Shown: positions 1 to 7,034 of the stretch, in pieces
How the letters are laid out: each line of letters begins with the position of its first letter
Position numbering within the stretch: position 1 is the stretch's first letter
NCBI RefSeq assembly: GCF_014295415.1
Contig: NZ_CP052909.1
Coordinates: forward strand, 2,170,001 to 2,234,000
Direction: 5' to 3'
From: Constantimarinum furrinae
Lineage (GTDB): Bacteria; Bacteroidota; Bacteroidia; Flavobacteriales; Flavobacteriaceae
DNA: 64,000 bases
Notes under the pieces: model-generated
What the model was told of the DNA's origin: nothing
Databases searched by the model: none
The model's input: the letters and a program-made list of their open reading frames with translations, nothing else
Translations under genes and position numbers: made by a program

Positions 1-365
<365 letters not shown>

Positions 366-375
366 CGAATACGGA

Positions 376-729
376 TTATTTTATATTTTTTTTAAAACTA
401 ACCATCATATTCATCAAATGAAAAGAATCGGAATATGACCTATTGAAGTCTGAAGTTGAAATATAATTCCTTCTTTTAGCTTTGTAAAGGCAAGTAATAA
501 CTTCTGCCAAAGAACGAATGGCATATCCCATAAATTTTCGGAATTCTTTGTTCGATTGGCCTATTGACCCTTCTGATATATTAAGTGCTATTGAGTCTGA
601 GGCTCGTCTTAATTGAGAACTTAGATTAAACTTTTCTTTTTCTGGAAAATTATCTGCCATCTCATTTATAACTTCTCCCAATATCATAGCTCTTTTCCAA
701 ATTATCAATTTTTCAAATTTAAACTGCAT
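376..729 (-). CDS. Four-helix-bundle protein (IVS/S23-like, TIGR02436 type)
   Basis: The 117-residue protein matches in length and pattern the four-helix-bundle proteins first noticed in intervening sequences of 23S rRNA genes: an N-terminal FEKLIIWKRA motif, a central LSSQLRRASDSIALNISEGS helix junction, and a following KEFRKFMGYAIRSLAE helix. The family is related to the Avd accessory protein of diversity-generating retroelements, but no reverse transcriptase is present here. Its molecular role as a stand-alone gene is not known. It is flanked by heptanucleotide arrays in inverted orientation (197-343 and 928-969) and ends 10 bases before the likely start of the lipoprotein gene. Confidence 0.85.
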   Translation of the reverse strand: MQFKFEKLIIWKRAMILGEVINEMADNFPEKEKFNLSSQLRRASDSIALNISEGSIGQSNKEFRKFMGYAIRSLAEVITCLYKAKRRNYISTSDFNRSYSDSFHLMNMMVSFKKNIK

Positions 730-927
730 ACTCCGAATTTTAAAGGGGGAGTAAGCGTGTAAAGTTAGAAATTTTTTATTCCGATTTTAGCTTATCCGTA
801 CAACTTTTTTCTTAACTAAAAGGCACATGGAAACAACGATTCAAACATTTTTTTAAACGAGCTTCTCAATAAGAACTAAAACCTATTACTTTTAAGCCAT
901 TACATGATTTGATTCATCGTCCCTCGC

Positions 928-969
928 GACTCCTGACTCCCGACTTCTGACTCCTGACACCCGACTTCA
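928..969. repeat. Heptanucleotide array, 6 units, inverted relative to 197-343
   Basis: Units read GACTCCT, GACTCCC, GACTTCT, GACTCCT, GACACCC, GACTTCA in unbroken 7-base phase. On the minus strand this gives GTCAGGA, GTCAGAA and GTCGGGA, the same GTCNGRA pattern as the plus strand of the array at 197-343. The rest of the 730-1038 gap is AT-rich and shows no gene. Confidence 0.85.
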
Positions 970-1006
970 ACATGAGCCTAAATATGTTTAACTCAACAAT
1001 TGTTCG

Positions 1007-1014
1007 TACTTTTG
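1007..1014 (+). promoter_or_regulatory. Putative -7 box for mtaB
   Basis: TACTTTTG fits the Bacteroidota -7 consensus TAnnTTTG and lies 25 bases before the mtaB start. No clear -33 TTTG is seen at the usual distance. Confidence 0.45.
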
Positions 1015-1038
1015 CAATCCTCTAAAGATTACTAGAGA

Positions 1039-2373
1039 ATGGAATCCAAAAACAAAGTCGCATTTTACACTCTGGGCTGTAAGCTTAATTTTAGTGAGAC
1101 CTCTACCATTGCCAGAGGTTTTACTTCGGAAGGCTTTGAGCGGGTTGATTTTGAAGAGACTGCCGATATTTATGTGATCAATACCTGTAGTGTGACCGAA
1201 AATGCCGATAAGCGTTTTAAATCTATCGTAAAGCAGGCACAGAAAGGGAATCCGGAAGCATTTATTGCTGCCATTGGCTGTTATGCGCAGCTTAAACCTG
1301 AAGAATTGGCGAGGGTAGACGGGGTAGATCTGGTGCTGGGCGCTACCGAAAAGTTTAAGATCACCGATTATGTAAATGACCTTTCGAAGAATGATTTTGG
1401 GGAAGTGCATTCCTGTGAGATCGCTGAAGCCGATTTCTATGTGGGTTCTTATTCCATTGGCGATAGAACCCGAGCCTTTTTAAAAGTTCAGGACGGTTGT
1501 GATTATAAATGTACCTATTGTACCATTCCGTTGGCACGGGGAATTTCCCGAAGCGACAGTTTGCAGAATGTGCTGCGGAATGCAGAAGAAATTGCGGCGC
1601 AGGGAATCAAAGAGATCGTGCTTACCGGAGTAAACATTGGTGATTACGGTAAAGGAGAATTCGGGAATAAGAAACACGAGCATACTTTTTTTGAATTGTG
1701 TGAGGCACTGGAGACTGTTCCAGGTATTGAGCGTTTGCGAATCTCTTCCATAGAACCCAATTTGCTTAAAAATGAGACCATAGACTTTGTGGCGCAGTCG
1801 GATATTTTTGTACCCCATTTTCATATTCCGTTGCAGAGCGGAAGCAATTCAATCTTGAAATTAATGCGGCGGCGCTATATGAGAGAATTGTATATCGACA
1901 GAGTTGAGAAGATCAAACAAGTGATGCCTCATGCCTGTATAGGAGTAGACGTCATAGTGGGGTTTCCGGGAGAAACGGAAGCGCACTTTTTGGAGACCTA
2001 TCATTTCTTGAATGAACTTGATATTTCCTATCTGCATGTCTTTACTTATTCTGAACGGGATAATACGCCCGCTGCTGTAATGGACGGGGTTGTACCTAAA
2101 AAAACCAGACACAAACGTTCCAAAATGCTTCGCGGATTATCGGTTAAAAAGCGGCGTGCTTTTTATGAGAAGCAGTTAGGCACCACCCGAACCGTATTAT
2201 TTGAAGGTGAAAATAAGGAAGGGTATATTCACGGTTTTACTGAAAACTATATAAAAGTAAAAGCTCCCTGGAACCCTGAACTGGTCAATACCTTACATCA
2301 AATTAAGTTGCAAAGTATCGATGACGATGGTTTGGTTCGTTTTAGCTTTGAAAAGGAACTAATCCTGCGTTAA
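1039..2373 (+). CDS. mtaB: tRNA t6A37 methylthiotransferase MtaB
   Basis: MtaB adds a methylthio group to N6-threonylcarbamoyladenosine at position 37 of tRNAs reading ANN codons, giving ms2t6A. The 444-residue protein has the expected order: an N-terminal UPF0004 domain with cluster cysteines near 14, 50 and 81, then a radical SAM core with CDYKCTYC (Cys 154, 158, 161), and a C-terminal TRAM-like region. The opening FYTLGCKLNFSE is typical of MtaB rather than MiaB or RimO. It starts with ATG just after a -7 box and stands alone, with a hairpin directly after its stop. Confidence 0.93.
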   Translation: MESKNKVAFYTLGCKLNFSETSTIARGFTSEGFERVDFEETADIYVINTCSVTENADKRFKSIVKQAQKGNPEAFIAAIGCYAQLKPEELARVDGVDLVLGATEKFKITDYVNDLSKNDFGEVHSCEIAEADFYVGSYSIGDRTRAFLKVQDGCDYKCTYCTIPLARGISRSDSLQNVLRNAEEIAAQGIKEIVLTGVNIGDYGKGEFGNKKHEHTFFELCEALETVPGIERLRISSIEPNLLKNETIDFVAQSDIFVPHFHIPLQSGSNSILKLMRRRYMRELYIDRVEKIKQVMPHACIGVDVIVGFPGETEAHFLETYHFLNELDISYLHVFTYSERDNTPAAVMDGVVPKKTRHKRSKMLRGLSVKKRRAFYEKQLGTTRTVLFEGENKEGYIHGFTENYIKVKAPWNPELVNTLHQIKLQSIDDDGLVRFSFEKELILR

Positions 2374-2376
2374 GGA

Positions 2377-2408
2377 CTCACCATTGCGCTACCAGCGGTT
2401 ATGGTGAG
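2377..2408 (+). other. Hairpin directly after mtaB
   Basis: CTCACCAT (2377-2384) and ATGGTGAG (2401-2408) form a perfect 8-bp stem with a 16-base loop, three bases after the mtaB stop. There is no T-run, so it is not a canonical intrinsic terminator; it may stabilise the mRNA 3' end. Confidence 0.5.
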
Positions 2409-2443
2409 CTTGTTGAGGCGGCATCCTCGACCTGGCTCCTGTG

Positions 2444-2514
2444 GAGTAAGGGCGAGATATAGCCGAAAGCCTGACCCCGCCGGAGCGGTTGGAAATCGCG
2501 AAAAGGGGGAACGC
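2444..2514 (-). repeat. Interspersed repeat with GGGAACGC end (copy 1)
   Basis: The segment holds short blocks (AAGGG, AGCC, GACCC, CCGGAGCG, GGGAACGC) that recur in the same order on the minus strand of 43106-43192. The pattern resembles an interspersed intergenic element that I recall from flavobacterial genomes. It lies immediately downstream of the GNAT gene. It is too diverged to fix its borders by eye. Confidence 0.45.
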
Positions 2515-2515
2515 T

Positions 2516-2815
2516 CTAAATACTTATACCAACAGGAAGGAGATCTCTGTATTTGCGTCTGTTTTTACGCATGAAGGAAGCAATTTCAGGGCTGGTTGGT
2601 ACCAGACTAATTCCGCGCCCCCGTACTTCTTCAAATACGGCTTTAATAAAAATATCACGAAAACCCTGGTCTTCCATGTCCTGAGGCATATCGTATTTGG
2701 TAAGGAAGATCTTTCTATCCTGCAACGCGTATTCTATTCGGGCCAGATTATCGCCCACTTCCAGTTCAAATTGTCTTAAAAATTCGTTGTCGGTGATTTC
2801 TACATCTTCTATCAT
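2516..2815 (-). CDS. Small GNAT-fold N-acetyltransferase (YjdJ type)
   Basis: The 99-residue protein fits the short Acetyltransf_CG (YjdJ-like) family: an acidic N-terminus, a central FELEVGDNLARIEYAL strand pair, and a C-terminal segment RGRGISLVPTSPEIASF that resembles the helix and strand after the acetyl-CoA site. The family is about 95 residues, so it is complete. Substrates are unknown. It is monocistronic, convergent with mtaB across a structured gap. Confidence 0.75.
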   Translation of the reverse strand: MIEDVEITDNEFLRQFELEVGDNLARIEYALQDRKIFLTKYDMPQDMEDQGFRDIFIKAVFEEVRGRGISLVPTSPEIASFMRKNRRKYRDLLPVGISI

Positions 2816-3159
2816 AGGGAGGGGTTTTAGTACGTTGGTGCTTTAAAGAGGGCTGCGTAGTCATGGCGAACCATGTAATGGCTGTAAGAGGAGAAATATA
2901 GTAATCTACTTCTAATCCCTGTGATAGTGTATGCAAAAACAGTACCAGAAGGGTGAAATAAATGATTAAACCGAATAAAGTTTCTATTAAATATGCTTGC
3001 AAAAAAGGCTTTATTGGCTGAATAAAGCTGATGTATTAACTTTTTGCATGTCTTGATATTCTTCATGTCTGCCCCTGTAACTTTTAAGATAATACTATCT
3101 TTACACACAAATTTACGAATTATCTTTTGTCAAAACCATTATTCTCTTGTTAAAGCGAC
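2816..3159. other. 344-base gap without a supported gene
   Basis: Short minus-strand frames exist (for example one encoding a hydrophobic stretch around 2900-3000), but none shows a recognisable family, a signal peptide start or support from context. The gap must hold the divergent promoters of the GNAT gene and the hydrolase; a weak TATCTTTA at 3096-3103 is the only -7-like box seen. Confidence 0.5.
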
Positions 3160-3822
3160 ATGAAGTCTGAAAAAACACCTGTTTTCTTTGTTCCGGGCCT
3201 CGCGGCAGGAGAGGAGATCTTCAGAAATATAGAATTACCGGGAGAATTCTATGATATACAAGTTCTGGAATGGCAGATTCCGGAGAAAAATGAGACCCTG
3301 GTGAGCTATGCCAAACGAATGGCACAACGGATCACCCAAAAAAATGCGGTTTTAGTAGGGGTTTCCTTTGGAGGGGTTGTTGCGCAGGAAATGAGTCAGT
3401 TTTTAGAGCTGAAACAACTAATTATCATTTCGAGTGTAAAATCCAGATACGAGCTTCCGCGACGCATAAAATTTGCAAGAAAGACATTTTTTTATAAGTT
3501 GATCCCAACCAGTCTGGTATTGAGTGCCGAAGATCTTACAAAATTTGCCATTGGACCTAGAACCGAAAAGCGGCTACGAATCTATCAGGAATATCTTCAC
3601 GTAAGGGATAAGCAATATTTGGACTGGGCTATAAAACAAATGGTATGTTGGAGTAGAAAAGTTCCCATAAATGAGGTGATCCATATTCACGGAGACAAGG
3701 ATGTTGTTTTTCCCATAAAGAACATTCAGGGTGCCATTATTTTACAAGGCGGCACCCATATCATGATCATAAATAAAGGCAGGTGGCTGTCTAAAAAACT
3801 CATTGAAATTATCGGGAAATAA
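3160..3822 (+). CDS. Alpha/beta hydrolase family protein
   Basis: The 220-residue protein has an alpha/beta hydrolase layout: an early VFFVPGLAAGEEIF (oxyanion-loop region), the nucleophile elbow GVSFGG with Ser69, an acidic residue in HGDKD (Asp179 or Asp181), and a late GGTH with His200. It has no signal peptide and is probably cytoplasmic. The substrate cannot be told from sequence. It precedes the lytic transglycosylase by 59 bases on the same strand. Confidence 0.8.
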   Translation: MKSEKTPVFFVPGLAAGEEIFRNIELPGEFYDIQVLEWQIPEKNETLVSYAKRMAQRITQKNAVLVGVSFGGVVAQEMSQFLELKQLIIISSVKSRYELPRRIKFARKTFFYKLIPTSLVLSAEDLTKFAIGPRTEKRLRIYQEYLHVRDKQYLDWAIKQMVCWSRKVPINEVIHIHGDKDVVFPIKNIQGAIILQGGTHIMIINKGRWLSKKLIEIIGK

Positions 3823-3881
3823 ATGAGTGGGAATACTTTCCTCCGCCTTTTATTTTTTATCTTTAAAGAAAATTTTTAGTT

Positions 3882-4814
3882 ATGAGTATTTTGTCTAAAA
3901 TAGGGTTGGGGGCAGTGCTGTTCGTAGTTAGCGGTCTGTGTGTTAATGCTGTGCAGGAAGCCCCTACCGACGAATCGATGGTAAAGAAAATGGTGAACGA
4001 TTACAATGTTTACGCTTTACCGATCCCCGAATCCATGGATTTTGCCGGAGAGCCGGTACCACTTGATGAACCCGATATAAGGGAGCGACTGGACCGCGAA
4101 TTGCTGGTGAACACCTACTGGCAGTCTAACGGACTTCTATTATTTAAAAAGGCCAATAAATATTTTCCAATTATTGAGCCGTTACTTAAAAAGCACGGAC
4201 TTCCCGATGATTTTAAGTATCTGGCAGTAGCCGAAAGTGCGTTGGAGAACAACCGTTCTCCTGCCGGAGCTGCGGGTTTCTGGCATTTTTTATCCAGCAC
4301 GGGCAAGGAATATGGTTTAGAGATCAACGATTATGTAGATGAACGATATAATCTGGAAAAAGCTACAGAAGTAGCTGCCGAATACCTTAAGAAATCCAAA
4401 GAGCGATTCGGTAGTTGGACTCTGGCTGCTGCGGCCTATAACGCGGGAAATGCAGGTGTGAATAATCAGATTACTCGTCAGAAGGCATCCAATAATTATT
4501 ATGATCTGTTATTGAATGACGAGACGAGTCGCTATGTGTTCAGAATACTGGCTTTAAAGGAGATCATGTCCAATCCGAAAAAATACGGCTTTAATTTTAG
4601 GCCACAGGATCTGTATAAAACCATTCCCACCTACAAGGTTAAAGTGGATACCCCGGTAACCGATTTTGCCGATTTTGCCAAACAGCACGGGATCAACTAT
4701 AAGATACTGAAGATCCATAATCCTTGGTTACGTGATACTTATTTAAAAAACAGTTCCGGCAAAGAATATTTTATAGAGATTCCTGAAAAAGGGTACTATA
4801 AATCCGTAGAATAA
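3882..4814 (+). CDS. Lytic transglycosylase (SLT domain, MltD-like)
   Basis: Membrane-bound lytic transglycosylases cleave peptidoglycan glycan strands to 1,6-anhydro products. A signal peptide opens the 310-residue protein. The SLT domain shows the catalytic Glu118 in AVAESAL, then GAAGFWHF and LAAAAYNAGNAGV, all diagnostic. The C-terminal 60 residues (TYKVKVDTPVTDFADFAKQHGINYKILKIHNPWL) look like a single degenerate LysM-type wall-binding segment. The next gene starts 10 bases downstream, suggesting cotranscription. Confidence 0.88.
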   Translation: MSILSKIGLGAVLFVVSGLCVNAVQEAPTDESMVKKMVNDYNVYALPIPESMDFAGEPVPLDEPDIRERLDRELLVNTYWQSNGLLLFKKANKYFPIIEPLLKKHGLPDDFKYLAVAESALENNRSPAGAAGFWHFLSSTGKEYGLEINDYVDERYNLEKATEVAAEYLKKSKERFGSWTLAAAAYNAGNAGVNNQITRQKASNNYYDLLLNDETSRYVFRILALKEIMSNPKKYGFNFRPQDLYKTIPTYKVKVDTPVTDFADFAKQHGINYKILKIHNPWLRDTYLKNSSGKEYFIEIPEKGYYKSVE

Positions 4815-4824
4815 ACGATAAACT

Positions 4825-5196
4825 ATGAATTTAACAGTGTTACTCGCTCTTATAGCCATTGGTATTTTAGCAGGAATATTAAGTGGATTTATGGGAGTAG
4901 GAGGAGGGGTGGTTATGATTCCGTTAATGATCGTTTTTTTAGGCTACGATCAGCATGAGGCTCAGGGGATGAGTTTAGCGGTACTCGCTGTACCGGTTAC
5001 CTTTTTGGCGGCGTACAATTATCATTCATCGGGACATCCCATAAATTGGAAATTTGCTTTAGTTATTGCCGTGTGCTTTGTGATAGGAGGGTTTGTAGGG
5101 TCGAAATTTGCCGTTTCGATCAATCAGGAGGTACTTAAAAAGGTATTTGCCCTCGTCTTAGTGATCGCGGCACTTAAACTTTTCTTCGGAAAGTGA
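4825..5196 (+). CDS. TauE/SafE family membrane protein, half-length
   Basis: The 123-residue protein has about four hydrophobic segments and the glycine-rich GFMGVGGGVVMIP motif at residues 21-35 that marks the TauE/SafE (sulfite exporter or anion permease) family. Full-length members have about eight segments and 250 residues, so this is a half-size form that may act as a dimer. There is no sign of a frameshifted second half downstream. The transported ion is unknown. Confidence 0.78.
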   Translation: MNLTVLLALIAIGILAGILSGFMGVGGGVVMIPLMIVFLGYDQHEAQGMSLAVLAVPVTFLAAYNYHSSGHPINWKFALVIAVCFVIGGFVGSKFAVSINQEVLKKVFALVLVIAALKLFFGK

Positions 5197-5200
5197 TAAA

Positions 5201-5911
5201 TTATGGATTGTCTTTATTAACAAGTCCTTCATCACCCAGTTCATCAAGATTGATAAGCAGGGAAATCCCATTTAAAAAGGCGTTGTAATTGAGTTCGAAG
5301 GAAATGGCGTATTCTTCATTATAATGATGCAGGGCGCCTCGTCGTACATCTACAATTCGTTTGTCTTTATCAATAAAGAAGGAGGTAGGAAACCCAAGAC
5401 TGTGTTTCATAGTTTGGACAATGTGGTCGTGAGTGTTTTCCATTTCATCCACATAAAGTACTGTGATACGTCTGCTATACTCGCCGGCTACTTTCTTTAC
5501 CTTTTCCTTTCTATCCCAGAATAGAACGACAAAATCTATGTCTTTGTAATGGCTCTCTGCGATTTCATTTAGTGCGGGAATTTCTCCTTTCCCGGGAGTA
5601 CACCATGAAGCATAGGTCATTAAGAATACCGGCTTATCAAAATCATTTAGTTCTTTCTTTCTTCCTGAGAGCTTTCTTACCTTAAAATTATCCAGATAGC
5701 TGCCGTTTACTACATGATTTATCAAAGAGTCGAACAGAAATTCTGCCCGTTCAAAATCTTCATCCATATAGGCTTGTTGAGACAGGCGGGTGTATTTCTT
5801 GATATTTTTTCCAATGGCTTGAGAGAATAGTTCTTTAGGCTCGTTATCCTGTGATAGTGCCGTCATTGAAAACAATAAGAAAAGGAGAAGTAGTTTTCTA
5901 CCCATACGCAT
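5201..5911 (-). CDS. Thioredoxin-like (TlpA/redoxin type) protein lacking the second redox Cys
   Basis: A signal peptide is followed by about 70 helical residues and a TlpA-like thioredoxin domain: PVFLMTYASWCTPGKGEIPALNEI, then a DIDFVVLFWDR strand and a GFPTSFFIDKDKRIV strand with the cis-Pro. The active site reads W-C104-T-P-G107 where WCxxC is expected, so only the N-terminal cysteine remains. Disulfide exchange by the normal two-Cys mechanism is unlikely; a one-Cys or structural role is possible. It is convergent with the TauE gene with 4 bases between the stops. Confidence 0.75.
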   Translation of the reverse strand: MRMGRKLLLLFLLFSMTALSQDNEPKELFSQAIGKNIKKYTRLSQQAYMDEDFERAEFLFDSLINHVVNGSYLDNFKVRKLSGRKKELNDFDKPVFLMTYASWCTPGKGEIPALNEIAESHYKDIDFVVLFWDRKEKVKKVAGEYSRRITVLYVDEMENTHDHIVQTMKHSLGFPTSFFIDKDKRIVDVRRGALHHYNEEYAISFELNYNAFLNGISLLINLDELGDEGLVNKDNP

Positions 5912-6050
5912 TGTATCTTAAATACTTTGCAAATGTAGATAGTGCTTAGATTAGAAGCCCAACTATTCGATGAAATTACAATAATATTCGATAAATAGCA
6001 ACTGATTGTCAGACTTTTCCGATAAAACAGCACGTGTCTTTATTGAGAAG

Positions 6051-6617
6051 TTATCTTCTGCCGCCGCGACCGCCTCTACCGCCGAATTGTTGTCGCGGTT
6101 GTCCGGCTTTTTTCATTTGCTGTTTCATCATTTTTATCTGCTCGTCCATCATGTTGTGTTTATCGAGCTTTTTTGCTTCAGCCAAAAGCATTTCGGCTTC
6201 GCGCTTTCGGTTTTTAGTCATGGCGATTCCGGCAAGATTTAATTTAGCCATGGCCAGATCTGCATCCATAGACAATCCGAGAGAAACAGCCTTTTTAAAG
6301 TATTTTTCGGCTTCATTGATGTTGGTTTGAGAGATCATAAGTCCGTTGAGATAGTTATAGTACCCTTGTTGTTTACGAACTAAAGAAGCCTCGGGATTTT
6401 TAATTCTGTCCAGCCATTTTTTAGCACCTTCAAAATCCTGCTTCCGGAGTCTTAAAAAAGCAAGTAAAATGATCTCATTCTTAAAATAAAGGAAGATGAA
6501 AATGAGCATTAATAAAATGAACATAATACCGTTTCCAATATTCCCTTCATAGAATTGCCATACTGTTGCCGCGAGGGTTAAAAATGCCAGAACTAATTTT
6601 ATATTTTTATTGAACAT
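6051..6617 (-). CDS. Membrane-anchored TPR-like protein (DUF2892-like N-terminus)
   Basis: The 188-residue protein begins with two hydrophobic helices (about residues 5-50), then short helical repeats of TPR type (KKWLDRI, YYNYLNGL, EAEKYFKKAVSLG, AKLNLAGIAM) and ends in a positively charged RGGRGGRR tail. This architecture recurs in flavobacteria. The TPR part is likely a cytoplasmic protein-binding surface; no function is established. It is divergent from rpmH. Confidence 0.6.
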   Translation of the reverse strand: MFNKNIKLVLAFLTLAATVWQFYEGNIGNGIMFILLMLIFIFLYFKNEIILLAFLRLRKQDFEGAKKWLDRIKNPEASLVRKQQGYYNYLNGLMISQTNINEAEKYFKKAVSLGLSMDADLAMAKLNLAGIAMTKNRKREAEMLLAEAKKLDKHNMMDEQIKMMKQQMKKAGQPRQQFGGRGGRGGRR

Positions 6618-6681
6618 GAGATGTCTTTTTTTGAAGGCCTCAAAGGTATAAAAAACAATCGAAAATATTTTTGATTTTAGG

Positions 6682-6712
6682 TTTGGGAAAGTAAAAAATG
6701 ATTGTATATTTG
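6682..6712 (+). promoter_or_regulatory. rpmH promoter, Bacteroidota consensus
   Basis: TTTG at 6682-6685 and TATATTTG at 6705-6712 are separated by exactly 19 bases, the textbook arrangement for the primary sigma factor of Bacteroidota. The start codon follows 60 bases downstream. Confidence 0.85.
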
Positions 6713-6772
6713 CACCCGACTTTTAGAGGAGGTCAAACAAACGAATATTTTCAGAAGTTTAATCCATTTGCA

Positions 6773-6931
6773 ATGAAAAGAACATTTCAGCCATCAAAGA
6801 GAAAGAGAAGAAACAAACACGGTTTTAGAGAGCGTATGGCGTCTGTAAACGGTAGAAAAGTACTTGCCGCGCGTAGAGCGAAAGGCAGAAAGAAACTTTC
6901 TGTATCTTCTGAAACTCGTCACAAAAAATAA
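6773..6931 (+). CDS. rpmH: 50S ribosomal protein L34
   Basis: The 52-residue basic protein carries the L34 signature [23 protein letters not shown]34 is a small component of the large ribosomal subunit. The start is set at the ATG at 6773; an upstream in-frame start would place coding sequence on top of the promoter. A strong terminator follows. It sits alone, without dnaA or rnpA next to it. Confidence 0.97.
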   Translation: MKRTFQPSKRKRRNKHGFRERMASVNGRKVLAARRAKGRKKLSVSSETRHKK

Positions 6932-6950
6932 TGTTGATAAGTCATAAATA

Positions 6951-6984
6951 AAAAGGTGTTGTTTTTTAACAGCACCTTTTTTTT
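6951..6984 (+). terminator. Intrinsic terminator of rpmH
   Basis: GGTGTTGTT (6955-6963) pairs with AACAGCACC (6968-6976), with one G-U pair, and is followed by eight T residues. Confidence 0.9.
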
Positions 6985-7000
6985 ATACCCTAATGCATCG

Positions 7001-7008
7001 TAATTTTG
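7001..7008 (+). promoter_or_regulatory. Putative -7 box for carB
   Basis: TAATTTTG matches TAnnTTTG 26 bases before the carB ATG. The -33 position holds only T-rich sequence from the rpmH terminator. Confidence 0.5.
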
Positions 7009-7034
7009 TACCACAATAAAAATTGATCTGAAAA

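Noticed and set aside
376-729. Diversity-generating retroelement
   Set aside because: The four-helix protein is Avd-related, but no reverse transcriptase, template repeat or variable repeat is present in the window.
2766-3108. Two overlapping minus-strand frames with a hydrophobic stretch
   Set aside because: No family, no convincing start, and they overlap the GNAT gene or each other; low-complexity chance frames are more likely.
6698-6772. N-terminal extension of rpmH
   Set aside because: It would lie over the -7 box and transcription start; L34 begins at the ATG at 6773.
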